64,000 nt of DNA. It comes from Pontibacter ruber (GTDB lineage: Bacteria > Bacteroidota > Bacteroidia > Cytophagales > Hymenobacteraceae). Positions within the stretch are counted from its first letter, which is position 1. Each line of letters opens with the position of its first letter. The notes under the pieces were generated by a model, which worked only from the letters and a program-made list of their open reading frames with translations, made no database searches and had not been told where the DNA came from. Position numbers and translations under genes: made by a program. Below, piece after piece: positions 33,712 through 41,912 of the stretch. The stretch covers positions 1,240,001 to 1,304,000 of the forward strand of contig NZ_JALPRR010000001.1 in NCBI RefSeq assembly GCF_023630205.1. Direction: 5' to 3'.

Positions 33712-35133
33712 ATGAAACAACTGCAGCTCCTGCTGCCACTGGCTTTTTTGCTGGTGGTGCAAAATCTTTCTGCGCAGAACAAAGCCATTATCAAAGGAAA
33801 AATCCAAAAGCCCCTTTCCGAAGAAGTCATCCTTGCCTCCTACCCTTCGCCGCTCATCCCGGAAGAAGTACAGACAGTAGTGAAGCTCAACGAAGGAAAG
33901 TTCGAGCTGGAGGTGCCTGTTACCCAAGCAGGTATCGTAGAACTGGTGCACGGCGAAGAAGTGATGCCGGTGTACCTGGAACCAGGCTATGAACTGAACC
34001 TCACGTTTAACGGCGATAAGTTTCTCAAATCCATCAAGTTCGAGGGCAAAGGAGCAAATGAAAACAACCTCCTGAGCCAATACACGAGCCGCTTCGATGA
34101 GGAGGAAGATTACCAGGTGCTGCCCGACAACATCAAGCTTCGTGAAAAAGAGTTTGTCGTGTTTCTGGATGCCCGCAAAGAAGATCAACTCGATTTTCTG
34201 GAAAAGTTAACCGACAAGAAACCTGTTTCCGAAAAATTCAAAGCCTACTTACTGGCAGAAATTGCGTTTAGCTATGCCAACGATAAGCTGACCTATGCCG
34301 GCCTGCGGGAGCGCGTGGTGATAAACGATGCTGTTATCAAGCCGGGTGCCGGGTTTTACAGTTTCCTGGATGAGCTGGATATGCAAAACCCTGTTAATCT
34401 CCTGAGCCCTTCTTTTATCACTTTCCTGCGCAACTACACTACATTCATGGCTCAGTCTGCGGGTTACAAGGAAGCTGACAAAACATACTATAAAGCCAGT
34501 TACGAGCTGGCCCGGCAGAAGCTGCAGGGCGAAGTGCGTACGCTGGCGCTTGCCCAGATACTGAAGCAGGCCGTCCAAAAAGGCCATGTACAGTATACAG
34601 AAGCCCTGCTGCTGGATTTTAGTGCCAACTACAACAAACCCGAGGTAGATGCCTACTTAGGCAAGTTGCACGCGATCAACAAAAAGTTTGGTATCGGCAG
34701 CCCTGCCCCGGACTTTATGCTGACCAACATCGACGGGCAGAAAGTATCGCTCAGCGACTTCAAGGGTAACCTGGTATACCTGAGCTTCTGGCGCACCAAC
34801 TGTGGCCTCTGTATGGTTGATCTTCCGCACAAGCAGGAACTATCCAAAAAGTTTGCCGGTCGTAACGTGGTGTTCCTGAACGTAGCCATCGACGATAACG
34901 AACAGGCCTGGCGGCAAATGGTAAGAACAAGGCAGTTGCAGGGGGTGCACCTGTATCAAAGCAGCGTTGATGCCGACCTGGTAAAACAATACGAACTGAA
35001 GGATGTGCCGGCATACTTTCTAATAGACGAGGAAGGTGCCTTTATCAGCGTAAAGCCCAGGAGACCAACAGACCGTGAGATCGAAAAAGACATTACCCGG
35101 CACCTGACTACGGGTAGTGCTTCCGTCCGCTAG
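33712..35133 (+). CDS. TlpA/AhpC-type periplasmic thiol-disulfide oxidoreductase
   Basis: A 473-residue exported protein. Signal peptide MKQLQLLLPLAFLLVVQNLS is cut after AQ. The first 150 residues form a DUF4369/DUF5106-like beta region typical of Bacteroidota TlpA fusions. A helical middle section follows, and a thioredoxin-fold domain starts near residue 325 (GSPAPDFMLTNIDGQKVSLS). The redox motif is CGLC at residues 364-367, in place of the more common CxPC. Reduction or isomerisation of exported proteins, or respiratory cytochrome maturation, is expected from the family. It ends in a hairpin at 35156-35192. Confidence 0.88.
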   Translation: MKQLQLLLPLAFLLVVQNLSAQNKAIIKGKIQKPLSEEVILASYPSPLIPEEVQTVVKLNEGKFELEVPVTQAGIVELVHGEEVMPVYLEPGYELNLTFNGDKFLKSIKFEGKGANENNLLSQYTSRFDEEEDYQVLPDNIKLREKEFVVFLDARKEDQLDFLEKLTDKKPVSEKFKAYLLAEIAFSYANDKLTYAGLRERVVINDAVIKPGAGFYSFLDELDMQNPVNLLSPSFITFLRNYTTFMAQSAGYKEADKTYYKASYELARQKLQGEVRTLALAQILKQAVQKGHVQYTEALLLDFSANYNKPEVDAYLGKLHAINKKFGIGSPAPDFMLTNIDGQKVSLSDFKGNLVYLSFWRTNCGLCMVDLPHKQELSKKFAGRNVVFLNVAIDDNEQAWRQMVRTRQLQGVHLYQSSVDADLVKQYELKDVPAYFLIDEEGAFISVKPRRPTDREIEKDITRHLTTGSASVR

Positions 35134-35155
35134 ACCTCATATGTTATTAAATCCG

Positions 35156-35192
35156 AACCGCCTGCTCCGGAATTGTACCCGGGCAGGCGGTT
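35156..35192 (+). terminator. Intrinsic terminator
   Basis: A 10-bp stem (AACCGCCTGC / GCAGGCGGTT), extended by an inner GC pairing around CCGG/CCGG, is followed by TGTGTTTT. It lies 23 bp after the TlpA-like gene. Confidence 0.8.
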
Positions 35193-35271
35193 TGTGTTTT
35201 ATGCCCTTCCCTGAAAGCTGCCATATACAGCAGTAAAATAACTGTTCCATTGTTTGCTGCGTAATAAAAAC

Positions 35272-35311
35272 TCCTATCCCTGAGCTACCAGACGGGCAGC
35301 AAGGGATAGGA
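35272..35311 (+). promoter_or_regulatory. Leader hairpin before the baeRF-like gene
   Basis: Arms TCCTATCCCT (35272-35281) and AGGGATAGGA (35302-35311) pair perfectly across 20 nt, 38 bp before the ATG at 35349. It is not followed by a T-tract. It could be a 5'-UTR stability or control structure. Confidence 0.45.
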
Positions 35312-35348
35312 TTTATTGTATGTAAATACTACTTAAACTTGTAATGAT

Positions 35349-36521
35349 ATGGCGTTAATCAGTAAAAAGGACATTGAGAAGCTGCTGAATGTACAGAATG
35401 GATTGTGCATATCCATCTACATTCCTACACACCGCAACGGTACAGAAGTGTTGAACGGTCAGGATAGTAAACTCTTCAAGAACAAAATACGCGAAGCAAG
35501 AACGCTGCTCGAAAGGCACGATGTTCCGGACGCCGAAATTGAAGAATACCTGAAGCCTGCAGAAGAGCTGCTGGATGATAACAACTTCTGGCGTCACCAG
35601 AGCGAAGGCCTGGCCGTGTTTATTACAAAAGGCTTCTCTCAGCATTTTACACTTCCTATCGCGATGCCGGAAATGGTGTATGTGCTGGACCAGTTTTATT
35701 TTACGCCGATCCTCCCTGTTCTGAGCCAGAACGGGCGCTTCTTTATACTTTGCCTGAACCGGGATAAAGTCGGTTTTTATGAGGCAACCATCGAGAAGAT
35801 CAGACCGATAGATATCAGCTCTTTTGTGCCTGAGACGATGACAAAGGCATTAAGCCCGGAAGTACGAGGCCATGACCAGGATTATCATACGGGTACATCA
35901 ACAGTAAACGGTGTAAACATCCTTCATGGGCCAGGCTCCACCAAGGGCGATGAAGAGCACGAGCGGGTACGTGAGTTTGTTATTGAAGTAGACAACGGTT
36001 TGCAGCAGATCCTGCACGATGCGCATGAGCCGCTGGTATTAGCTGGCGTGGACCACTATTGTAGCCTTTACAGAAGCCACAGCAAGTATAAAAACATAGT
36101 TCCCCAGAATATCCACATAAACGAAAACGCTGATGCAGTAAACGGCAATGGCATCCATGAGAAGGCGCTGGCCGTTGTTAGGCCACTGATGCAGCAGAAC
36201 CATACCGATTCGCTGGCGCGTTACGAGAACGTAGCCGGAACCGGCGTTACTTCCGAAGATATTGCTACCGTGGCAGCAGAAGCCGTACATGGGCGGGTGG
36301 ATACCCTGTTTATAGCGCCGGGTGAGCCGGTATGGGGTACGTACGATGCCAAGAGCGCAACAGCCGTAGTACACGACACCTACCACCGCGGCGATGACGA
36401 CCTGATCAACCTGGCAGCGATCAAAACACTGGCGCAGGGAGGTAAGGTGTTCATCAGCAGCTACAATGGCTTGTCTGAAGTGAATGACGGCAACAACGTG
36501 AAAGCTTTATTCCGATATTAA
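35349..36521 (+). CDS. baeRF-family protein (bacterial homologue of archaeo-eukaryotic release factor)
   Basis: A 390-residue protein. Its blocks (GLCISIYIPTHRNG, FWRHQSEGLAVFI, RFFILCLNRDKVGFYEAT, LVLAGVDHYCSLYRSHSKY and GRVDTLFIAPGEPVWGTYD) match the bacterial eRF1-like (baeRF) proteins, probably baeRF3 or baeRF7. These have eRF1 domain 2/3-like folds, and peptidyl-tRNA hydrolysis or ribosome rescue has been proposed from comparative analysis; direct proof is lacking here. No GGQ-type catalytic motif is visible. A 10-bp leader hairpin precedes it and a terminator follows at 36565-36587, so it is a single-gene unit. Confidence 0.75.
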   Translation: MALISKKDIEKLLNVQNGLCISIYIPTHRNGTEVLNGQDSKLFKNKIREARTLLERHDVPDAEIEEYLKPAEELLDDNNFWRHQSEGLAVFITKGFSQHFTLPIAMPEMVYVLDQFYFTPILPVLSQNGRFFILCLNRDKVGFYEATIEKIRPIDISSFVPETMTKALSPEVRGHDQDYHTGTSTVNGVNILHGPGSTKGDEEHERVREFVIEVDNGLQQILHDAHEPLVLAGVDHYCSLYRSHSKYKNIVPQNIHINENADAVNGNGIHEKALAVVRPLMQQNHTDSLARYENVAGTGVTSEDIATVAAEAVHGRVDTLFIAPGEPVWGTYDAKSATAVVHDTYHRGDDDLINLAAIKTLAQGGKVFISSYNGLSEVNDGNNVKALFRY

Positions 36522-36564
36522 GCAAGCCATACTTGGGCATTAAGCCCGTAAAGTATAATTTAGT

Positions 36565-36587
36565 GGGGCAGCCAGAGCGGCTGCCCC
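36565..36587 (+). terminator. Intrinsic terminator
   Basis: A 9-bp GC-rich stem (GGGGCAGCC / GGCTGCCCC) with a 5-nt loop, followed by TTTATTTTG, lies 44 bp after the baeRF-like gene. Confidence 0.88.
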
Positions 36588-36689
36588 TTTATTTTGACCT
36601 CATTTGGTCCTATAAGAAAGAGCGTACTGCTACAGTTTATACTTACAAAGCCCTTGATGAAGCCACGCCTGACTGACGGGTTGAATTTT

Positions 36690-37679
36690 ATGTCAAAGCT
36701 GACACCGCTACGCGTGCTGAACGCAATGCAGGTGGTGGGCAGCTACATCGTGTCGCGGGTAACAGGCAAAGCAGTGCACTGGGGCGATCCGCTGAGCATT
36801 TCGCTGGAGCCTACCACCTCCTGTAACCTGCGCTGCCCGGAGTGCCCCAGCGGCCTTCGCTCCTTTACACGGCCAACCGGCATGTTGCAGGACGAGTTCT
36901 TTAAGGAGACCATTGATCAGCTGCATAGGCGCCTGCTCTATCTTATTTTCTACTTCCAGGGAGAGCCTTTTCTGCACAAAAACTTCCTGAAGCTGGTAAA
37001 GTATGCCTCCGACAAGGGTATCTACACGGCCACTTCTACCAACGCCCACTTCCTTGACGATGAAACCGCCCGCAAGACAGTTGAGTCGGGGCTGGACCGC
37101 CTCATCGTATCCATAGACGGCACCACACAGGAAACCTATGCTGCTTACCGGGTAGGCGGCAAACTGGACAAGGTACTGGAGGGTACGCGCAATGTGGTGA
37201 AATGGAAAAAGCAACTGAAGTCCCGCACGCCGCACATCATGTTTCAGTACCTGGTGGTGCGCCCAAACGAGCATCAGCTGGAAGACGTAAAGCAGCTGGC
37301 CCGGGAGTTGGGCGTGGATGAGGTGGTCTTTAAAACAGCACAGATCTATGATTACAGCCAGGGCTCACCGCTCATCCCCACCATCGACTATTACTCCCGC
37401 TACAAAAACAACGGCGACGGGAGCTACTCGATCAAAAATAAGCTGCTGAACCATTGCTGGAGAATGTGGCACTCCTGCGTTATTACCTGGGATGGCCTGG
37501 TGGTGCCCTGCTGCTTCGATAAAGATGCCGAATACCGTATGGGCGACCTGAAAAGTTTATCTTTCCGGAAAGTATGGCGTGGGGCCGGCTATAACAAGTT
37601 CCGGGCTTCGCTGCTGCGCTCCAGGTCAGAAATAGAAATGTGCCGTAACTGCACCGAGGGTACCAAGGTATGGGCCTGA
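36690..37679 (+). CDS. Radical SAM/SPASM domain protein
   Basis: The ATG at 36690 gives 329 residues beginning MSKLTPLRVLNAMQVVGSYI. Starts at 36594 and 36657 are possible but add no conserved sequence. The [4Fe-4S] cluster motif is SCNLRCPEC (Cys45, Cys49, Cys52), followed by PSGLRSFTRPTGML. The C-terminal SPASM region has CCFDKDAEYRMGDL and CRNCTEG, for auxiliary clusters. Such proteins modify peptides or make cofactors; the substrate is unknown because no precursor peptide is adjacent. A mechanosensitive channel gene starts 34 bp downstream on the same strand and may be co-transcribed. Confidence 0.9.
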   Translation: MSKLTPLRVLNAMQVVGSYIVSRVTGKAVHWGDPLSISLEPTTSCNLRCPECPSGLRSFTRPTGMLQDEFFKETIDQLHRRLLYLIFYFQGEPFLHKNFLKLVKYASDKGIYTATSTNAHFLDDETARKTVESGLDRLIVSIDGTTQETYAAYRVGGKLDKVLEGTRNVVKWKKQLKSRTPHIMFQYLVVRPNEHQLEDVKQLARELGVDEVVFKTAQIYDYSQGSPLIPTIDYYSRYKNNGDGSYSIKNKLLNHCWRMWHSCVITWDGLVVPCCFDKDAEYRMGDLKSLSFRKVWRGAGYNKFRASLLRSRSEIEMCRNCTEGTKVWA

Positions 37680-37712
37680 CCGAAAATCAAATGGATCACT
37701 ACATGAAGCAAT

Positions 37713-38642
37713 ATGAACGATATCAATAAAGCACTGGAGCTGTTGCTCAACAAGCTGGAGGCCTGGGGAAGGCACCTGGTGCTGATGCTGCCAAACCTTT
37801 TTGTAGCCTTGGTGCTTCTGATCATCACGTTCGTTGTAGCACGGGCCATACGCAACGGCATGGATAAGGTGATCGGCCGCTTCTCGCACAGCGCAGCACT
37901 CAACAACCTGATCTCGACGTTGCTGTACCTGTCGCTGCTGATGGTCGGCTTCTTTTTTGTGCTTAGTGTGCTGCAGCTCGATAAAGTGGTGGTGTCGCTG
38001 CTGGCCGGTGTGGGTATCATCGGTTTGGCATTGGGCTTTGCCTTTCAGGACATTGCGGCCAACTTCATCTCGGGTATCATCATTGCCGTGCAGAAGCCTT
38101 TTGGCGTAGGCGACATGATCGAGACAAACGAGTACTTCGGCGTGATTGAACGCGTTACGCTACGCACGATCGACATCCGCAAACCTACCGGTGAGCTGGT
38201 GAAGCTCCCGAACAAAATGGTGTTTGAGAACCCTGTTACCAACTTCTCCTTTCATGGTATCCGGCGCCTCGACCTGAATGTGGGCATCTCCTATGCCGAG
38301 GACTTGGAGCGCGTGCAAGGGATCGTGGTTGAGGCGCTGCAGGACGTAAAGAACCGGGTGAAAACAAGAGACATCGAGGCTATGTATGATGAATTTGGGG
38401 ATAGCTCTATTAACATGAAAGCCCGCATCTGGATCACCTATTCCCGGCAAATAGACTATGTGAGTGCCAAAAGCGATGCCATCATCCGCATCCGGAAAGC
38501 CTTTGATGCAAACAATATCATGATTCCATTCCCGATCCGGACACTGGATTTTGGTATAAAAGGAGGCGAAAAGCTGGAAGAGCAACTGCGAAGCACCTTG
38601 GAGGGCAAGGACAGCACGCAGCAGTCGGATAACGGGAAGTAG
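37713..38642 (+). CDS. MscS-type mechanosensitive ion channel
   Basis: A 309-residue MscS-family inner-membrane channel. Three helices lie within residues about 20-115; the pore helix is followed by the signature GLALGFAFQDIAANFISGII. The beta domain has PFGVGDMIETNEYFGVIERV and LRTIDIRKPTGELVKLPNK. Such channels open under hypo-osmotic shock and release solutes. The start MNDINKALELLLNKL fits. It lies 34 bp after the radical SAM gene, and a strong bidirectional terminator follows at 38661-38699. Confidence 0.94.
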   Translation: MNDINKALELLLNKLEAWGRHLVLMLPNLFVALVLLIITFVVARAIRNGMDKVIGRFSHSAALNNLISTLLYLSLLMVGFFFVLSVLQLDKVVVSLLAGVGIIGLALGFAFQDIAANFISGIIIAVQKPFGVGDMIETNEYFGVIERVTLRTIDIRKPTGELVKLPNKMVFENPVTNFSFHGIRRLDLNVGISYAEDLERVQGIVVEALQDVKNRVKTRDIEAMYDEFGDSSINMKARIWITYSRQIDYVSAKSDAIIRIRKAFDANNIMIPFPIRTLDFGIKGGEKLEEQLRSTLEGKDSTQQSDNGK

Positions 38643-38660
38643 AATATAAAGTATTAGTAT

Positions 38661-38699
38661 AAACAGAAAGGGCCGATGGAAGATCGGCCCTTTCTGTTT
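38661..38699. terminator. Bidirectional intrinsic terminator
   Basis: A 16-bp perfect stem (AAACAGAAAGGGCCGA / TCGGCCCTTTCTGTTT) with a 7-nt loop. It serves the MscS gene and overlaps the stop codon of the convergent 112-residue gene. Confidence 0.92.
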
Positions 38700-39036
38700 A
38701 TTTGTCTTTTTTATCCAGGTTCTTACCCAGGTCTTCTACCTGCTTCAGGAAGTTATCAATCTTCTCGTCGGCATACGGGCCATAGGAGTTCGAAATAGTA
38801 CCTCGCAAACCCGAAGTTGTTTCGATCGCATAAAGTATGGACATATCATCCGGGTTGCTTTCACCTTCGAAACGGTAAAAGTCTACAATGCGAACCTGAT
38901 CTGGTGTGAACTGGCTTTTGTCTTCAAGGGTGCACAGGCGGCCGTCGCCCGATACTTTAAAATCATACTTAAAACCATCTTTCCGGAGGCGGTTAAGTAC
39001 GTTTACCAAAGATCTTTCTTCAACTTTATCTTGCAT
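38698..39036 (-). CDS. Conserved hypothetical protein (112 aa)
   Basis: A small soluble protein, MQDKVEERSLVNVLNRLRKD at the N-terminus, then a beta-rich core (YDFKVSGDGRLCTLEDKSQF, VRIVDFYRFEG, MSILYAIETTSGLRGTISNS) and a lysine-rich tail. Relatives in Bacteroidota are often labelled phosphoribosylpyrophosphate synthetase, but no PRPP synthetase motif is present and I consider that label wrong. The stop codon overlaps the strong terminator (38661-38699). Confidence 0.75.
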   Translation of the reverse strand: MQDKVEERSLVNVLNRLRKDGFKYDFKVSGDGRLCTLEDKSQFTPDQVRIVDFYRFEGESNPDDMSILYAIETTSGLRGTISNSYGPYADEKIDNFLKQVEDLGKNLDKKDK

Positions 39037-39149
39037 GGCATATAGCTTTAAATGGAATATCTATTCAAGTATAGAACTATACGCAAAAACAAATGAAGGA
39101 TATAAGAAGAGAGCCAAAAAAGTGTTTGCTGAGGCAGGGGAAGTATACT

Positions 39150-39335
39150 TTACAGCTTCGTAGCAGCCGCTTTCCGGTCCATCTCCTGCTGTATTTTTTT
39201 AAAGTCGATACTCGAGCAGCCGCCGCAGCCACTGGCACAGCCATCGCCTTTCGCACTGAAAACACGGTACAGCATGCGCCCGATGTAGGCAGAGGCTGCT
39301 ATAAAAATCAGAAGAATAATGAGTTCCTGTACCAT
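39150..39335 (-). CDS. FeoB-associated Cys-rich membrane protein
   Basis: A 61-residue peptide with one N-terminal membrane helix (ELIILLIFIAASAYIGRML) and a cytoplasmic cysteine cluster GDGCASGCGGCSS (Cys33, Cys37, Cys40). This matches the FeoB-associated Cys-rich small protein family, which often lies next to the ferrous iron transporter gene feoB. No feoA or feoB is visible in this window, so it is either an orphan or acts with a distant system. The start codon is 33 bp from the suhB-like stop on the same strand; a CAAAAGTA (minus-strand TACTTTTG) promoter-like element lies between. Confidence 0.8.
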   Translation of the reverse strand: MVQELIILLIFIAASAYIGRMLYRVFSAKGDGCASGCGGCSSIDFKKIQQEMDRKAAATKL

Positions 39336-39352
39336 ATGCTTTTACAACTGCA

Positions 39353-39360
39353 CAAAAGTA
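39353..39360 (-). promoter_or_regulatory. Candidate -7 promoter element for the Cys-rich peptide gene
   Basis: On the minus strand it reads TACTTTTG, a TAnnTTTG match 18 bp before the ATG at 39335. Confidence 0.35.
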
Positions 39361-39368
39361 TAAAAAGT

Positions 39369-40172
39369 TTACCGAAGCGGCTCTTTCCAGTACTCGGCAA
39401 TGGTCGCTAGCATCTCGCTGTGGATGTTGCCGTTGCTGGCCACGATCTCCCGCCCGAAAATGTAGTCGCCCCCATCTGTAAATTTAGACACCTGCCCGCC
39501 TGCTTCCTGCACGATCAAGGCGCCGGCTGCCACATCCCAGGGGTTCAGGTTAAACTCAAAGAAGCCTTCAAAACGGCCACAGGCCACATACACCAGGTCC
39601 AGGGCAGCAGAGCCCAGGCGGCGCACCCCATGCGATTTAGCCATAAAGTTGCCCAGCACCTGCAGGTATTGCTGCGTCAGCCCGAAGTCATAGTAAGGGA
39701 AGCCGGTTGCTACCAGTGCGTCTTTCAGGGCAGGTGCCTCGGATACGTTGATCGGGTTATCGTTGCAGAACGCGCCGCCGCCTTTGTAGGCATAGAAGCA
39801 CTCGTCGCGGTTCGGTTCGTACACCACACCCAGCACGATCTCCTCGTTTTCCATTAAAGCGATGCTTACCGAAAATATAGGAAGCCCGTGCGTGAAGTTA
39901 GTGGTACCATCCAGCGGGTCGATGATCCAGTTGAAGCGCTCTTTCCGAACATTGTCCGTTTCTTCTTCGGTAATGAAACCTGCCTCCGGCAGCAGCTCGC
40001 GCAGTTGTTTCACCAGTTGCTCCTCCGCCTGCTTGTCTACATAAGACACCAGGTTGTTGAAGCCTTTCATTTCTACTTTGGAGCGGTCAAAGCTGCCGGA
40101 CTCCTTCTTGATAAAGGCCCCTACTCCTCTGGTGATAATCGTTACGTTCTGGCAAAGCTGTCGCAGGTTCAT
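39369..40172 (-). CDS. suhB: Inositol monophosphatase family protein (SuhB-like)
   Basis: A 267-residue Mg-dependent phosphatase of the IMPase/SuhB family. The metal-binding signature is visible: EEETDN (Glu ligands), WIIDPLDGTTNFTHGLP and the C-terminal WDVAAGALIVQEAGG. Substrates in this family include inositol-1-phosphate, 3'-phosphoadenosine 5'-phosphate and others, and SuhB also acts in rRNA transcription in Escherichia coli; the substrate here cannot be fixed. lnt lies 54 bp upstream on the same strand. Between them is a weaker 7-bp patterned spacer (about 40182-40209). Confidence 0.9.
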   Translation of the reverse strand: MNLRQLCQNVTIITRGVGAFIKKESGSFDRSKVEMKGFNNLVSYVDKQAEEQLVKQLRELLPEAGFITEEETDNVRKERFNWIIDPLDGTTNFTHGLPIFSVSIALMENEEIVLGVVYEPNRDECFYAYKGGGAFCNDNPINVSEAPALKDALVATGFPYYDFGLTQQYLQVLGNFMAKSHGVRRLGSAALDLVYVACGRFEGFFEFNLNPWDVAAGALIVQEAGGQVSKFTDGGDYIFGREIVASNGNIHSEMLATIAEYWKEPLR

Positions 40173-40181
40173 AGTTTTAGT

Positions 40182-40209
40182 GGTTATAGGTTGAAGCTTG
40201 TAGTACGCA
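40182..40209. repeat. Weak degenerate 7-bp array
   Basis: Units GGTTATA, GGTTGAA, GCTTGTA and GTACGCA keep a 7-bp step in the suhB-lnt spacer. The unit similarity is weaker than in the other arrays. Confidence 0.4.
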
Positions 40210-40226
40210 GAAAACGAGCAAGGGCG

Positions 40227-41912
40227 CTACGCTTTTACGTTTTTATACTTTGTTTTCTCTTCCGGTCTGGCTTTTTGCATAAGGCCCTTTCCTACCGTTC
40301 CGATAAAGAGCAGCAGCGACAACCACAGCATGCTTGTGCCGATGTACTCGCCTGTGCGGGTGTAAAAGGTCATTTCGGTATTAGCAAGTATGGTCTGGCG
40401 CAAGGCATCCTGCACCCACCATTCCGAACGGTCCGTGATCTCGCCTTTCTGGTTGATGAAGCCGGAAATGCCGGTGTTGGCGGCGCGGGCAACACTGCGC
40501 CGGGTTTCGATGGCTCGTAAGGTAGCATACTGCAGGTGCTGCTTGTAGCCCGGCGAGTCGCTCCACCAGCCGTCGTTCGTGATCACAAAGATCAGGCTGG
40601 CCCCGTTGCGGATATAATCCGACACGTATTCGCCGTAAATAGACTCGTAGCAGATGACAGGTGCTGCCGCTATACTTTGCTTGGGCGCATACTTGAATAC
40701 GGAGCGGTGCGGCTGGCTGCCTACGCTGCCTACGGTACCTCCCAGGTCAATGGCCAATGGCCCCAGGAACTTGAAAACATGCGGGTAAGGCAGCTTCTCT
40801 ACGCCCGGAACCAGCTTCGATTTGTGGTACATCTCTATCTGGCTGTTGGTGTTGATGTGCATGCCCGTGTTGAAGGAGTCGTAGTAACCGAAGCCTTCGA
40901 GGTGGCGCACGGTTGGGCTGGCGTTTTTGTTGTCGCCGTAGAAAGTATAGGTGTCGATACCCGATACCAGCTCCAGTCCCGGGTGGCGCTTCAGAAAATC
41001 CTGTAGCTGCTGGATAGAAGTATAGCTGCCAATGCGTTCTTCCCAGTAGCCTTCGTCCACGCGCAGGGCGGTTTCAGGCCATACCACAAACTTCGTCTTT
41101 GGCGTAATCTGCTTCTCCGACAGGCTGATCAGGCGCTGCAGCTGCTCTTCGTAAGGTATAAAGTTGTCGTGTCCGGAAAACTTCTCCCGGTACGGATCTA
41201 CATTCGGCTGCACCACTACTACTTCTGCCGCCTCGCCCTGTTCGGTATAGTTGGCCAGCATCAGGTAGGAAATCGCTACAGGCACTACCACCAAACCGAG
41301 CGGCAGCAACAATTTCTTTTTTTGAATTGGCTGGAACGGATAATGCTCTATCGTCAGGAAAATGAGCAGGTTAACCAGCAGAATCCAGACAGAGCCGCCC
41401 AGAAAACCGGTATACTCGTACCACTGTACCCACTGGTTCAGGCTGGCAAAGCCGTTGCCTAACGTAAGCCAGGGCCAGGAGAGATCCCAGTTCAGGTGAA
41501 ATTGCTCAAAGGCCACCCAGTAAACAATAAAGGAAGTATAGCCTATCACGCGGCCCAGCAACTTTTTGGTAAAGTAGAAAGCCATGAGCGGGGCACATTG
41601 GAAAAGCGCGTTAAAGATAACAGCTGCAATGCCACCCGGCACGGTAGAATGCATCACCCACCAGGTGGTGAACAGGTTCCAGAGCACCATGGCCAGGTAG
41701 CTATACTTAAAGAACGTATAACCCGGCGACTTATGCTGCCCGCCCTCTGATACCAACTTCTCCAGGTAGAGGACCGGCACAAAGCCCAAGAACAGGAAAA
41801 AGCCCAGCGGCTTGATGGGCCAGCCCAGCCAAAGTATAACAGCACTTACCAGTGCCAGCAGCGGAAGTATAAAAGGGCTACTTAGCGCCCTGTACGACAA
41901 TGACGAATTCAC
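40227..41912 (-). CDS. lnt: Apolipoprotein N-acyltransferase Lnt
   Basis: Third enzyme of lipoprotein maturation, adding the N-acyl chain to the lipid-modified cysteine. The protein has 561 residues, with about six N-terminal membrane helices and a nitrilase-fold domain in the periplasm. The catalytic triad is visible: Glu in VVWPETALRVDE, Lys in YHKSKLVPGVEKLPYP, and Cys in AAPVICYESIYGEYV. The start ATG at 41912 overlaps the 3' end of rsmI by 35 bp, which suggests translational coupling; no better downstream start was seen. The many lipoproteins in this window are likely substrates of the pathway. Confidence 0.93.
   Translation of the reverse strand: MNSSLSYRALSSPFILPLLALVSAVILWLGWPIKPLGFFLFLGFVPVLYLEKLVSEGGQHKSPGYTFFKYSYLAMVLWNLFTTWWVMHSTVPGGIAAVIFNALFQCAPLMAFYFTKKLLGRVIGYTSFIVYWVAFEQFHLNWDLSWPWLTLGNGFASLNQWVQWYEYTGFLGGSVWILLVNLLIFLTIEHYPFQPIQKKKLLLPLGLVVVPVAISYLMLANYTEQGEAAEVVVVQPNVDPYREKFSGHDNFIPYEEQLQRLISLSEKQITPKTKFVVWPETALRVDEGYWEERIGSYTSIQQLQDFLKRHPGLELVSGIDTYTFYGDNKNASPTVRHLEGFGYYDSFNTGMHINTNSQIEMYHKSKLVPGVEKLPYPHVFKFLGPLAIDLGGTVGSVGSQPHRSVFKYAPKQSIAAAPVICYESIYGEYVSDYIRNGASLIFVITNDGWWSDSPGYKQHLQYATLRAIETRRSVARAANTGISGFINQKGEITDRSEWWVQDALRQTILANTEMTFYTRTGEYIGTSMLWLSLLLFIGTVGKGLMQKARPEEKTKYKNVKA

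Noticed and set aside
38698..39036. Annotation as phosphoribosylpyrophosphate synthetase
   Set aside because: The 112-residue product has no PRPP-binding loop or synthetase blocks.
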